DNA of 64,000 nt from NCBI RefSeq assembly GCF_043633585.1, contig NZ_CP141832.1, positions 2,666,001 to 2,730,000 of the forward strand, in the 5' to 3' direction. The notes beneath the pieces were generated by a model. The model was not told where the DNA came from, made no database searches, and saw only the letters and a program-made list of their open reading frames with translations. The position numbers and the translations under genes were made by a program. Of the stretch, positions 14,819 to 25,115 are shown piece by piece (within the stretch, counting starts at the first letter, position 1; every line of letters begins with the position of its first letter). Source of the stretch: Lacrimispora sinapis. GTDB lineage: Bacteria; Bacillota; Clostridia; Lachnospirales; Lachnospiraceae.

Positions 14819-16213
14819 TTAAATTAGTATATATTTCAGTACGAATAAAATTGCCAGGATGTACATGAGAATACTGATTTTTTTCTCTTTGCTCTTTCCT
14901 GTTACCACATTGATGAACACATAGGAAATCACTCCCATGGAAATTCCTTCGGAAATGCTGTACATAAACGGCATGGCGATGATGGTGATGTAAGCCGGAA
15001 TCGCCTCCGTAAAATCATTGAAATTGATCTTTACAATGGAGGTCAGCATGAGGAAACCTACCACTACTAAGGCCGGTGCCGTCGCAAAGGACGGAATCGC
15101 CAAAAAGATTGGAGATAAAAACAGGGACAGACCAAATAAAATAGCAGCAACGACTGCCGTAAGGCCGGTTCTTCCGCCCTCCGCTACACCTGCCGCACTT
15201 TCCACGAAAGCAACAATTGTGGAAGTTCCAAATACGGCACCTGCAGTTGTTGCAATGGCATCTGAAAGCAGGGAACCTTTGACGTTGGGAAGTTTTCCGT
15301 CTTTATCAAGCATGTCCGCTTTTGATGCAACTCCAATGAGGGTCCCCAGGGTATCAAATAAATCAACGAATAAGAATGCAAACATGACCACCAGAAAGTC
15401 CAGGGAAAACACTCTGGAGAAATCCATCTTCATAAAAGTAGGCGCCATGCTTTTAATTCCAAATCCAGAGCTTAAATCTGGAAATACGCTGTACATGCCA
15501 AGCGCCGGATTGGGCTGATACAGACCAGTCGCCTCACAGATCATTCCAAGAATCCAGGTGATTAATATCCCCCATAGCATATTGCCCTTTACATTCTTAA
15601 CTACAAGTACGGCTGTAACAAGAATCCCAATAATTGACAGCAAAACCGTAATGCCCACCGTATGGAAAGTACCATCTGTCAAAGAACCTTTAAATGAATA
15701 AAAGGAAACAAGAGTGGAGCTGTCCACAACAATTTTTGCATTCTGCATACCGATAAAGGCAATAAACAAACCAATTCCAACAGAAACAGCATGTTTTAAG
15801 GTAATGGGAATGGCATTAAAAATCCCCTCCCGGATACTGGTAAGGGAAAGAACGATAAAGATGATACCTTCTAAAAATACAGCGGCCAAAGCCATCTGCC
15901 AGGTATAACCCATGTTCAATACTACCGTGTATGCAAAAAACGCATTCAGCCCCATGCCCGGAGCCAGTACAAACGGGTAATTTGCAAGACATGCAATCAG
16001 CAGAGTCCCGAATAAAGAAGCCAGTGCTGTGGCTGTAAATACAGCTCCGGCATCCATGCCTGTTGCACCTAAAACGCTGGGGTTTACCGCCAGAATATAA
16101 GCGGTTGTCATAAACGTTGTGATACCGGCTATAACCTCAGTCTTTACGGTTGTGCGGTTCTGTGATAAGTGGAATGTTTTGTCCAGAAAACTTCCCCTTT
16201 CTTTTGTTGCCAT
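14819..16213 (-). CDS. NCS2/AzgA family purine permease
   Basis: This 464-residue protein has about 13 membrane helices. Its N-terminal EVIAGITTFMTTAYILAVNP, the FVLAPGMGLNAFFAYTV segment and the DLFDTLGTLIGVA segment are typical of AzgA-type (hypoxanthine, adenine or guanine) proton symporters. It follows the guanine deaminase gene by 32 bp on the same strand, so both probably share the purine-riboswitch promoter. Uptake of guanine or hypoxanthine is the likely role; the exact substrate cannot be read. Confidence 0.92.
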   Translation of the reverse strand: MATKERGSFLDKTFHLSQNRTTVKTEVIAGITTFMTTAYILAVNPSVLGATGMDAGAVFTATALASLFGTLLIACLANYPFVLAPGMGLNAFFAYTVVLNMGYTWQMALAAVFLEGIIFIVLSLTSIREGIFNAIPITLKHAVSVGIGLFIAFIGMQNAKIVVDSSTLVSFYSFKGSLTDGTFHTVGITVLLSIIGILVTAVLVVKNVKGNMLWGILITWILGMICEATGLYQPNPALGMYSVFPDLSSGFGIKSMAPTFMKMDFSRVFSLDFLVVMFAFLFVDLFDTLGTLIGVASKADMLDKDGKLPNVKGSLLSDAIATTAGAVFGTSTIVAFVESAAGVAEGGRTGLTAVVAAILFGLSLFLSPIFLAIPSFATAPALVVVGFLMLTSIVKINFNDFTEAIPAYITIIAMPFMYSISEGISMGVISYVFINVVTGKSKEKKISILMYILAILFVLKYILI

Positions 16214-16245
16214 ACTTCGTACCTCCTGACAGCCGGAACCTAATT

Positions 16246-17526
16246 CTAAAAGATCCGGCTTCCTTCTGTAAATTTTCCTATGATATGTCTGTCATCGGAC
16301 AGATAAATAAAACGCTCCAGCCTTTCTTTTAAGGAAAGGGGCTGGGGATGAGGCAGACTGCTGTCATCCAGAATCAGAGCATCAAACTCATAGCCCTTTA
16401 AAAAGCTTCCAACCTTTCCAAAGAAAGCTCCCCCGCCTAAGGTTCCCATATAAAATGCTTCTTCCAAAGTCACCGGCTTCAAGCTTTCATCCAAAAGGCG
16501 CCACCTTAATTTTGATACAGAAATAGCATCCACCATGGCCCGGAAAATGGATTCCCCGCTGCCGCCTGCCACATCGGTTCCAAGTCCCAGATTCATCTTC
16601 TGATCGAGATACGTCCTAACCGGAGCAACTCCGGAAGATAGATTTGTATTGGACTGGGGACAATGGGCAATAAAAACTCCACGTTTCTTCATCAAAGCAA
16701 TCTCCTCCTCCGATGAATAAACGCAGTGAGCCATTACCGTTTTCACCTTTCCGCCAAACAATCCGAACTGATCGTATGCATCTGCGTAAAACCGGGACGC
16801 CGGACATAATTCTTTGACCCACCCAATCTCACTCTGGTTCTCTGATAAGTGGGACTGGACAGGAAGCTGGTATTTTTTCTGCAGCCTGGAAAGCCGGTCC
16901 ATCAGTTCATCCGTACAGGAGGGAATAAATCTGGGAGTCAGGATGGGACTGACATTTGCATATCCCTTCGTCACATGTTCCAACCATTCCTCCGTGTCCC
17001 GTACTGACTCTTCCGCACTGTTTTCACAGTAATAATCGGGAGAATTGCGGTCCATGTTCACCTTTCCCACCATGGTCTTTAACCCGGTTTCCTCCATCAG
17101 ATCCATCAAAAGCTCTGTAGCCGGACGGTGTATGGTGGCAAAGATGCAGGCTCTTGTAGTCCCGCTCTTCTTCATCGTATCAGCAAAAATCTGATAGGCT
17201 TTTTTTGCGTAATCCAGCTCCTTATACTTGGCTTCCTCCGGAAATGTATTGGTGTTCAGCCAGTCCAAAAGCTCCAGATTCATGTTAAGCCCCCGGAACG
17301 CAAACTGGGGTGCATGGATATGAAGGTCGGTAAGACCTGGAATGATCATTTTATCTCCCCAGTCTGTCAGCGGAAGATTAAAAAACTGCTCCGGCAGTTC
17401 TTTCCATACCCCTTCCGACTTTCCTTCCAGACAAACCAGATATCCCTGTTCCACGGTCCGTAACAGATTCCTATCCTCACTGTAGCAGATGTTCCCTTTT
17501 AAGACAAAATTTTTATTACCAGTCAT
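16246..17526 (-). CDS. guaD: Guanine deaminase
   Basis: I choose ATG 17526, 4 nt after AGGAGG; an upstream reading to 17562 lacks a site. The 426-residue amidohydrolase converts guanine to xanthine and ammonia. It shows the metal motif TDLHIHAPQ (about 78-86), PRFIPSCTDELM, the QSHLSENQSE motif and HCPQSNTNLSSG followed by LGLGTDVAGGS, all guanine-deaminase hallmarks including the zinc-binding His and Asp residues. It is first in an operon with a purine permease and is preceded by a purine riboswitch, which explains its regulation by guanine. Confidence 0.93.
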   Translation of the reverse strand: MTGNKNFVLKGNICYSEDRNLLRTVEQGYLVCLEGKSEGVWKELPEQFFNLPLTDWGDKMIIPGLTDLHIHAPQFAFRGLNMNLELLDWLNTNTFPEEAKYKELDYAKKAYQIFADTMKKSGTTRACIFATIHRPATELLMDLMEETGLKTMVGKVNMDRNSPDYYCENSAEESVRDTEEWLEHVTKGYANVSPILTPRFIPSCTDELMDRLSRLQKKYQLPVQSHLSENQSEIGWVKELCPASRFYADAYDQFGLFGGKVKTVMAHCVYSSEEEIALMKKRGVFIAHCPQSNTNLSSGVAPVRTYLDQKMNLGLGTDVAGGSGESIFRAMVDAISVSKLRWRLLDESLKPVTLEEAFYMGTLGGGAFFGKVGSFLKGYEFDALILDDSSLPHPQPLSLKERLERFIYLSDDRHIIGKFTEGSRIF

Positions 17527-17619
17527 AGTACCTCCTGTCCAACATACCGTAAAATAAAACACGGCAGTTCAGATTGCAAACCACCGTTCTCTCTATCTCC
17601 TTTTATGCACGCACTACAA

Positions 17620-17640
17620 AACACAGCCCATAGGGCTGCG
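17620..17640 (-). terminator. Expression-platform terminator of the purine riboswitch
   Basis: On the minus strand GCAGCCC-TAT-GGGCTGT is followed by GTTTTGT. It lies 20 nt downstream of the aptamer and about 95 nt before the deaminase start, so ligand binding could favour termination. The U-tract is short. Confidence 0.6.
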
Positions 17641-17657
17641 TCATAATCCATGCAAAA

Positions 17658-17720
17658 ACTTATAGACAACTATTCCGGTAGCTGGTAGAAACACTCAACC
17701 AATTATGAGCTTATATAAGT
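17658..17720 (-). promoter_or_regulatory. Purine (guanine-type) riboswitch aptamer
   Basis: On the minus strand P1 is CTTATA/TATAAG. P2 is GCTCA...TGAGT with loop TAATTGG. The junction has the invariant TTTCTACC, P3 is AGCTA/TAGTT with loop CCGGAA, and J3/1 reads GTCTAT. The loops can pair through GG and CC as in known purine riboswitches. C in the CTAT position corresponds to C74 and predicts guanine (or hypoxanthine) over adenine. It precedes guanine deaminase and the permease. Confidence 0.85.
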
Positions 17721-17767
17721 TCCTTTATTCCTGATACTATATAAATTTTGTGACCTCTGACAGGTCG

Positions 17768-17797
17768 ACTATACCATATTGTATAACTTTTTGTCAA
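17768..17797 (-). promoter_or_regulatory. Sigma-A promoter of the guanine deaminase operon
   Basis: TTGACA (17792-17797) and TATAGT (17768-17773) are separated by 18 bp and start a transcript about 40 nt before the aptamer. Confidence 0.8.
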
Positions 17798-17842
17798 TGC
17801 TGCTCTCACAGAATATAAACCTTTTGTTTTCTGGTTGATTTT

Positions 17843-20800
17843 TTACCCCCTGATCCGCACTTCCTTTTGGAGAGCCAGGGAATAAATGACCGCCTCTTTT
17901 ACCTTTTTCCCGGTCATCTGCTCCAGGGCGCGGGTATAGTACTCCATCTGTACCCGGTAACGGTCGATCAACACCTGTTCTTCTCCCTTTTTGATGTGGT
18001 CGGTCTTATAATCCACCAGAACAAGCCCATCCTCTTCTTCCATATAAGCATCAATGATACCCTGAATCAATATCAGTTCATCGGAATCTCCAATATCCAT
18101 CTCTCGTGCCGGTATTCCAATGACAAACTGCTGTTCCTTTTTCAACCGTCCCTCCCGCTGGGCCTCAGAAAGACGCTTTCCAAGTGGGGATTTTAAGAAA
18201 TTAAGCAGCAGCTTTTTAGAGATTAATGAAATGCTCTCTTCATCCATACGTTTTTCTTTCCGGAAACGTTCTACCGCCTCTTGAAGCTCTTCTTCCGTTT
18301 GGACAGAGCCAAAGTCCAAAAGCTCCAGAATACGGTGATAAGCGGTTCCACGGAAAGCCCCTCGGCCTTTTTCATCTGTTCCCTCTTCTTTTAAGAATAT
18401 AGGAATGGTAGGAAGGAACTCACTTTCCTCCTCATCCAGAAACTGTCCCTGTTTTTTTAATTCCGATACGGAGAGCTTGGTATGAAGTCCAATGTCGGCC
18501 TGATAAGGATACCGGTATTCAAAAGCTGCCTTCAGCTCCCGTTCAAATGCTTCATCATAAACCTGTTTTGTATCCAGAGATAACAGACGTTCCTTGGTAA
18601 GCTTTTTCCCGGCCTGGCGCTCCACCTCCCTTCCCACAAGCTCCGTAACGGAAAGCTGGCGGACCACCATACTTCCTGTATCCTGCCCCCCCTCGGACTG
18701 GATCTTAATTTGTGAGAATTTCCCCGAAAGGCTCATGATCATCCAGTCCAGATATGAATCCGCCGTCGAGAGAATGGTAAATGGAATCTCTCCATTTGCC
18801 CGAAACACCTCTGCATACCGGTCCATTTTCTTTTCCAGATACCGGTCCAGTCCTGTCATTACCAGCTTTTCCTTGGCTCTGGTCATTGCCACATAAAGCA
18901 CACGCAGTTCTTCGCCCATGGCGCCCAGCTCCATTTTCCGTTTTAAGACATGTTTCTTTAACGTGGGTGCCTTTAAGCGCCGTTCCAGATCCAGATGATC
19001 GGTCCCGATTCCCAGATCCGGGTCGATTAAAATCTTTCCGTAGGCATCCTGCTTGTTGAACTTCTTTCCCATTCCTGCAAGGAATACCACAGGAAACTCC
19101 AGTCCCTTGCTCTTATGAATACTCATAACCCGAACCGTATTCTCTTCTCCGGCCAGAGATGCCTCTCCAAAATCCATATCATACTTTTTCAGGTTCTCAA
19201 TGTATCGGATAAAGTGGAACAGCCCGGTATAGCTGGTCTTTTCATAAGCGGAGGCTTTTTCCACCAGCATAGCTAGATTGGCCCTGCGGACCTCTCCCGC
19301 TGGCATGGCGGAGACATAATCATAATACCCGGTGTCTTCATATAGATCATAAAGCAGTTCGTGTATGGAAAGATAGGCGGCTTTGGCCCTGTAAGAATCA
19401 ATCCTATCTGCAAAACGTACCAGTTTTTCATAAAGTCCCGGATAATCCGGGTCCTGTGTGCCCTCATAATCCTTTAAATACTGCTGCCATGCTCCATAAA
19501 TCCCCCGGTCCTGGCCTTTTTTTGATGTCTTTTTAAACCGTGCCGTCATATGGGCCATCTCCTCATCCGTTACCTGGCCGATGGGAGATTTAAGCACTGC
19601 TGCCAGAGGGATGTCCTGCATGGGATTGTCGATGATATTTAAAAGGGAAAGAATGATTTCCACCTCAACGGCAGTAAAGTATCCGGTTTTTCTCTCCGCA
19701 TAGGCAGGAATCCCTTCATTCATCAGCACATTTACAAAATCCTCTGCCCAGCCGCTTAGGCTTCGTAAAAGAATCACCATATCCCCGTAACCGGCAATTC
19801 GGTAGCCGCCTTTGCCGTTTAAGTTTTTGTCCCACACATAAAGACCTGTTTCCGGATGGACAAACTCCCGGATTCTGGCCGCAATGGCCTTTGCCTCCAG
19901 TTCCCTGCTGGTAAAATCCCCTCCATCGTCATCTAACTGCTTTAACAGATTTCCCTCCGCATGAATCATAAGAAGCTCCGGCTTTTCTCCTGCACGGCCT
20001 TCAAAAGGAGCAAAAACGGCGCCGGGGTGAAGCGCTGCCTCCTTTGTATACCGGATATTTCCAAGGTTCTTTGTCATGATCTGATAAAATACCTCATTGA
20101 TGCTTTTTAAAACCTCTTCTCTGCTCCTAAAATTCTGATGAAGCTCAATCTTCTGATACTTTCCTTCTTCTTTCTGATAAGACTCATATTTATCCAAAAA
20201 CAGCTGGGGCCTTGCCAGACGGAACTGGTAGATACTCTGCTTCACATCTCCTACCATGAAGACGTTGGGAGTGCCGAACCGCTCTCTGGAAATGCTGTTG
20301 ATCAGGGCCTCCTGCACATCATTGCTGTCCTGGTATTCATCCACAAGAATTTCTATAAACTGTGCACTCAGTTCATCGGCTGCATCTGACGGAATCCTCT
20401 TATCCCCTTCCTTTTTCAGAAGGATCTCCAGGGCATAGTGCTCTAAATCATTAAAATCCACCAGATTTCTTTCCTTTTTTTTCTCCTGATATCTCCTTGC
20501 ATATTCTCCGGCCAGATCAAGGAGCATGGTAACTGCTTCTTTAGTGCCCAAAATATCAGAAAACACCTCGTCAGGGGATTCAAAGCAATAAAGCTCCGAC
20601 AGCTTTCCCACCGCTTTTTTTACCCGGTCTCTGACTCCCGTGACGTATGCCTTTTTCTCCGGATCAATATCCTTGCTTCTTATGGAAGCAAGGCGGTCAA
20701 AGGATACTGATTTTAGCTGCTCATTAAGAGCTTCATAATTTTCAGCAGAAAGAATCCGGTTTAAAAGGTTCAAGTCGCTTGTCAGCATGGGGAGATAGGC

Positions 20801-21535
20801 CAGAGGGCCGTTTTCCTCTTCACAGACCTCTGCCGCCGCCTGAATCTGGCTGATAAATTCTGAAACCTGAAGGGCTACATCGCGCATGAGGAATTTCATC
20901 CATTCCATCTCCATCATCTGCCCCATATCACCGGCAGAAAGCTCGTCTCTGCACCGGGCCAGCCATTCCTCCGGCCATGGATTGCTTTGGGAAAAGGTGT
21001 ATACCTGCATGATGTAATCTTCGATTCCATGATCCGTCTTCCCGCTTGCATAGGTTTCCACGAACTGTTCAAAAAGAGGGTCTCCCGATTCATAGAACTC
21101 CTCTAGCATCTCCTTCATCACATCCGCCCTTAAAAGAATAAGCTCCCCTTCATCTCCCACCCGGAAAGCCGGGTCAATGTCCAGCTTGTTGTAATGTTCT
21201 CTGATCAGGCCCAGGCAAAAGCTGTCAATGGTAGTGATCTGGGCATAGGGGATCATTGCCGCCTGCATCTGTAAATGAGAATTCTCCGGATGTTCAAGCA
21301 GTTTTTCATCCACCGCTTTTAAGATACGTTCCCGCATCTCATCAGCCGCAGCTTTTGTAAAAGTCATAACAAGGAGCTGGTCGATCCTTACAGGCTCTTC
21401 GCCCTCGGTGATCATGCGGATAATCCGCTCCACCAGCACTGCCGTTTTTCCGCTTCCTGCTGCCGCTGAAACCAGCAGGTTCCGGTTCCTGCTTTCAATG
21501 ACTGCCTTTTGTTCATCCGTCCAGCTAATTGCCAT
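17843..21535 (-). CDS. addA: ATP-dependent helicase/nuclease subunit A (AddA)
   Basis: This 1230-residue protein is the UvrD-like helicase and nuclease of AddAB, which resects double-strand breaks for RecA. It has SAAAGSGKTAVL (Walker A, about 23-34), VDEYQDSND (Walker B), QFRLARPQLF and the QNFRSREEV motif, VRVMSIHKSKGLEFP and VLYVAMTRAKEKL (helicase motifs V and VI) and a C-terminal RecB-type nuclease with LVDYKTDH. Length is typical. The start overlaps the addB stop by 11 nt, so the pair is co-translated. Confidence 0.97.
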   Translation of the reverse strand: MAISWTDEQKAVIESRNRNLLVSAAAGSGKTAVLVERIIRMITEGEEPVRIDQLLVMTFTKAAADEMRERILKAVDEKLLEHPENSHLQMQAAMIPYAQITTIDSFCLGLIREHYNKLDIDPAFRVGDEGELILLRADVMKEMLEEFYESGDPLFEQFVETYASGKTDHGIEDYIMQVYTFSQSNPWPEEWLARCRDELSAGDMGQMMEMEWMKFLMRDVALQVSEFISQIQAAAEVCEEENGPLAYLPMLTSDLNLLNRILSAENYEALNEQLKSVSFDRLASIRSKDIDPEKKAYVTGVRDRVKKAVGKLSELYCFESPDEVFSDILGTKEAVTMLLDLAGEYARRYQEKKKERNLVDFNDLEHYALEILLKKEGDKRIPSDAADELSAQFIEILVDEYQDSNDVQEALINSISRERFGTPNVFMVGDVKQSIYQFRLARPQLFLDKYESYQKEEGKYQKIELHQNFRSREEVLKSINEVFYQIMTKNLGNIRYTKEAALHPGAVFAPFEGRAGEKPELLMIHAEGNLLKQLDDDGGDFTSRELEAKAIAARIREFVHPETGLYVWDKNLNGKGGYRIAGYGDMVILLRSLSGWAEDFVNVLMNEGIPAYAERKTGYFTAVEVEIILSLLNIIDNPMQDIPLAAVLKSPIGQVTDEEMAHMTARFKKTSKKGQDRGIYGAWQQYLKDYEGTQDPDYPGLYEKLVRFADRIDSYRAKAAYLSIHELLYDLYEDTGYYDYVSAMPAGEVRRANLAMLVEKASAYEKTSYTGLFHFIRYIENLKKYDMDFGEASLAGEENTVRVMSIHKSKGLEFPVVFLAGMGKKFNKQDAYGKILIDPDLGIGTDHLDLERRLKAPTLKKHVLKRKMELGAMGEELRVLYVAMTRAKEKLVMTGLDRYLEKKMDRYAEVFRANGEIPFTILSTADSYLDWMIMSLSGKFSQIKIQSEGGQDTGSMVVRQLSVTELVGREVERQAGKKLTKERLLSLDTKQVYDEAFERELKAAFEYRYPYQADIGLHTKLSVSELKKQGQFLDEEESEFLPTIPIFLKEEGTDEKGRGAFRGTAYHRILELLDFGSVQTEEELQEAVERFRKEKRMDEESISLISKKLLLNFLKSPLGKRLSEAQREGRLKKEQQFVIGIPAREMDIGDSDELILIQGIIDAYMEEEDGLVLVDYKTDHIKKGEEQVLIDRYRVQMEYYTRALEQMTGKKVKEAVIYSLALQKEVRIRG

Positions 21536-24500
21536 CGTCTTTTGCCTCCTCTTCTCCTTCGATCACCGGCCAGATTTCCTCAGATTTTAACGCCTTGAAT
21601 CTGCGGTAGCCATACCCTTCCGTCTTTAGGTCAAAGCCGCAGACCGCATGGTAGGGACAATAATCACAGGCGCTCCGGCTGCCCTGTTTATAGGGGCTTA
21701 CATCAATTACTCCGTCTAAAATCTCCCTACCCTCTTTCTTTAATTTTTGCTGGACAAACTCCCGCAGGGCAGCAAACCGCTTCCCGCCGGCCACAGAGGA
21801 TCTGGCCTCCTGAATGATTCCGTTTTTCATGGCCACCGGAATCACATCTGACTCCGTCACGATCTCACGGTCCAGATGGGTTATGGCATTTAGATCCGTA
21901 TTGACCAATCCGTTCATGCGAAGCTGCTTTAACATCCTCCGGTTAATTTCCTCCTCTGTCATCTCCCCTTCTTTGTCCACAAGGGGATCACCGATATTAT
22001 AATAGAAGATCCCTGCCGGTACCACCGGCTTTTCCGGCGACCGCCGCTCTTCCATCTCAAGGGCCGCATCCATGTAAACCACCAGCTGGAGCTGAAGTCC
22101 GTAGTACAAAGCCGTCAGGTCAAAGGCCGTTTTCCCCGATTTATAATCAATGATCTTTACATAAACCGCTTCCTCATCCTCGCATAAATCCATGCGGTCG
22201 ATCCTTCCTCTTAAATGAATGGCCTCGTCCCCGGAAAGAGGAATCCGCATGGCCCTTAAATGGTCGGAGGCGGAAAAGGAGACTTCAAATCCTACCGGAG
22301 TAAAATCTCCCTTTTTCAGCTGCTCGGTCAGCGCCCACATGGTCCGGTCCGTGATCCGTTCCACCTTACCGGCCAGATAAGCATTTCTGGCCGAGCTTTT
22401 TAAGATGGTATTGCCATAATCCTCGGTCACATGGATCACACAGTCATGAACCAGAGCCTTCCGTTCTTCTTCTGTCAGAGACTTAAAGTCCTTCCCTTCC
22501 TCTTTTATCCGCTGGAAACACAAATCAATGGAGTCATGGAACAAGTTACCAATATCCATGGCTGCAAGCTCATATTCCTGCCGTTCCATCAGCTCCAGCC
22601 CATAATTTAAGAAATGGGCGTAGGCACAGGACGCGTATTGCTCCATCCGGGTCACACTGCCGCTTATGACAGAGCCATACAAAGCCCTTGCCGCAATTTT
22701 ACCGATTCCCTTCTGCTCATAGGTATAAAAGGCCGCTTCCAACAGCCTCCTCCCCTCCTCGCTGTGACGCTCCGACAGAAGAAAGGCTTTAAAAAGCTCG
22801 AAAAACCTTCCGTCTCCCCCCGTCTGCTTATATTCCCGCAGCCCGTCAGACAGAAGCTCTCTGGCTTCCCTCATGGAAAGGGGAACCCGTTCCTTTGAAG
22901 GTATGGTCTCGGAGAGACCTGGAAACAGCTTTTTTAATTCTCCAATCAGCGTGGAGGGACGCATGCTTTTCCCGGAACCATCCATGGCAGAATAGGAAAG
23001 GATCAGCTCCTGTTCCGGTTTTGTCAGGGCAAGATATAAATAAAACCTCTGCCGGAACCCTTCTTCTCTTGCCGTGGGGGCCAGTTCAATGGCCTGACTC
23101 CCTAAAAACTCCCGCTCCCTGTCCGTAAATAAGCTGCTTTTCTCCTTCTTTACAGGCACGATCCCGTCATTGACACCCACAAAAAACAATAATTTTACAT
23201 GGTCAAGTCTGGTTCTTGTAATATCTCCCACCACTACACGGTCCACAGAAGCAGGGATAAGTCCCACCTTTATTTCAGAAAAACCGGCATCCAGTATCTC
23301 CGCATACTCTTTCCCGCTCACATGCTCTTCCCCTAAAAGTCCGGCAAGGCGGTCAAACAAATCCATAACAAGCCCATACACCTGACTGTATTCCTTTGCC
23401 AGAATCAGCTCTCCCCTATCCTGAAACTCTGCTTCAAAGGCAAGCAGCTTTTCTTCAATCCCAGTCTCCATAAGCAGAGCCGTCACCGCCGCTGTCATGG
23501 ATTTTACCGTGGAGGCTTCCTCCCTAAACGCTTCCCGAAGGCGCCTTAAAGGGGCTAGGATCTGCTCTCTGAATTCATTGAGTTCTTCCAGATTCAGTTC
23601 CCTGGCTCCCCGGTACCAGCCCTCCCATGCACAATCCCATCGCTTAAATCCCCGGATGCCCATGGCAATGACATAATTCTCCAGACGGTCCGTCTTTTCT
23701 TTGTCCTCTTTCTTTGTGACAAGGGCTGTTCTCAAGTACCGGAATACGGATTCATAGGAAAAATCCTTCTGTACGATCTCAATGGCCGCCCGGATCAGCT
23801 CCACCATGGGATTTTTTAAAATGCTTTTCTTATCATCCAAAAAATACGGAATGCCGTTTAGCTGGAACTGATGGATGATTTCATTGGCATAGCTGCCAAG
23901 ATCTCCCGTAACCACCGCCATATCCTTGTACCGAAGCCCCTGTTTCCGTATGGCTTCCTCCATTGAATGGACCAGACAGGTAATCTCCTCCGTCGGGTTT
24001 AAGGCCTTCACCAGGCGGATGGAGCCGGTCTCTTTGCAGGTTTTCCCTTTATAGCGGTATAAATTCTGTTCCAGGAAATCCAGCGCATTTCCCGTCTTTG
24101 CCCCCGTCTTTTTAAACCGGACCGCGGGATGCGTTAGAAGAAGAATGTCCTCTTCCCTGGAGGTACGGGCCTTCTCCGCCAGATCCTTTAACTTCCATAT
24201 CATTTGCCGGCTCATATAAAACAGTTCCTGAACACCCATATTACGGCTCATGTTCTCCGACGGATCAATGGTGACCGTTACAATCACCCGTTTGCAGAAA
24301 CGGAGAAACAGGCTTAAGATCCGGTACTGGACAGGGGTAAATCCGGTATAGCCATCCAAAGTGATGACGCTGTTTTTGATCAGCTCCGACTGGGGCAGGA
24401 CCCGGCAGAACACGTCAAGAATCTCCTCCGTGGTGATGTACTTGTCCTTAATATAATCCTTAAAGCCCTGATACATGACCGAGATATCCAAAAGCTTCTG

Positions 24501-24956
24501 CTTCAGCATCGGACTCATGGTGTCCGGCAGAGCTTCCGTGAGCATGTCCGGAGTCACCCCGTACTGGTAAAGCTCCGACAGCATGGACTTTAACTGGGAA
24601 ATAAAACCGGTTTTACTTAAATGATCTTTATAAAGCACCAGCTCTTTTTTCTTCCCGGAGGCCACCTTGCGAAGCACCATGGATTTTCCCATGTCATCAA
24701 GAACCTGGGGATTTTCTATGGCAAGCTCCTCAAAAATCCGGTAGGCCAGACGGTTGAAGCTGACAATATCAATATTCATGACCCCATGATTGGGATGAAG
24801 GGAAACGATCTCTTTCTGGGTCTGCATGGTAAACTGTTCGGGTACAACAGCAATATATCTGGTATCCGGCTCCTCCATGGACATCCGGATAAGTTCTGTA
24901 TAAAGGCGGTAGGTCTTTCCGGACCCGGAACCGCCTAAAATAAACTGAAGGGACAT
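21525..24956 (-). CDS. addB: ATP-dependent helicase/deoxyribonuclease subunit B (AddB)
   Basis: This 1143-residue protein is the partner of AddA. It keeps a P-loop at the N-terminus (GGSGSGKTYRL, 8-18), a RecB-like nuclease with IIDYKSGKTAFDL, and four Cys that bind an Fe-S cluster (one in QYASCAYAHF and three in ACDYCPYHAVC near the C-terminus). Size and order match clostridial AddB. It is the first gene of the addBA operon. Confidence 0.97.
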   Translation of the reverse strand: MSLQFILGGSGSGKTYRLYTELIRMSMEEPDTRYIAVVPEQFTMQTQKEIVSLHPNHGVMNIDIVSFNRLAYRIFEELAIENPQVLDDMGKSMVLRKVASGKKKELVLYKDHLSKTGFISQLKSMLSELYQYGVTPDMLTEALPDTMSPMLKQKLLDISVMYQGFKDYIKDKYITTEEILDVFCRVLPQSELIKNSVITLDGYTGFTPVQYRILSLFLRFCKRVIVTVTIDPSENMSRNMGVQELFYMSRQMIWKLKDLAEKARTSREEDILLLTHPAVRFKKTGAKTGNALDFLEQNLYRYKGKTCKETGSIRLVKALNPTEEITCLVHSMEEAIRKQGLRYKDMAVVTGDLGSYANEIIHQFQLNGIPYFLDDKKSILKNPMVELIRAAIEIVQKDFSYESVFRYLRTALVTKKEDKEKTDRLENYVIAMGIRGFKRWDCAWEGWYRGARELNLEELNEFREQILAPLRRLREAFREEASTVKSMTAAVTALLMETGIEEKLLAFEAEFQDRGELILAKEYSQVYGLVMDLFDRLAGLLGEEHVSGKEYAEILDAGFSEIKVGLIPASVDRVVVGDITRTRLDHVKLLFFVGVNDGIVPVKKEKSSLFTDREREFLGSQAIELAPTAREEGFRQRFYLYLALTKPEQELILSYSAMDGSGKSMRPSTLIGELKKLFPGLSETIPSKERVPLSMREARELLSDGLREYKQTGGDGRFFELFKAFLLSERHSEEGRRLLEAAFYTYEQKGIGKIAARALYGSVISGSVTRMEQYASCAYAHFLNYGLELMERQEYELAAMDIGNLFHDSIDLCFQRIKEEGKDFKSLTEEERKALVHDCVIHVTEDYGNTILKSSARNAYLAGKVERITDRTMWALTEQLKKGDFTPVGFEVSFSASDHLRAMRIPLSGDEAIHLRGRIDRMDLCEDEEAVYVKIIDYKSGKTAFDLTALYYGLQLQLVVYMDAALEMEERRSPEKPVVPAGIFYYNIGDPLVDKEGEMTEEEINRRMLKQLRMNGLVNTDLNAITHLDREIVTESDVIPVAMKNGIIQEARSSVAGGKRFAALREFVQQKLKKEGREILDGVIDVSPYKQGSRSACDYCPYHAVCGFDLKTEGYGYRRFKALKSEEIWPVIEGEEEAKDDGN

Positions 24957-25115
24957 GGTCTCTTTGTCTCCTTTTTGTGATCATTTTTATGTAAAATAAA
25001 ACACCTATTTTCTTAACATCTTAACATAGAATTCCCCTGGCAACAATGAAATCTTAGGCATGAAACCCAAATCCCAATAATACACTATAACAAAACTGTA
25101 CGGAGGGCTTTTTAT

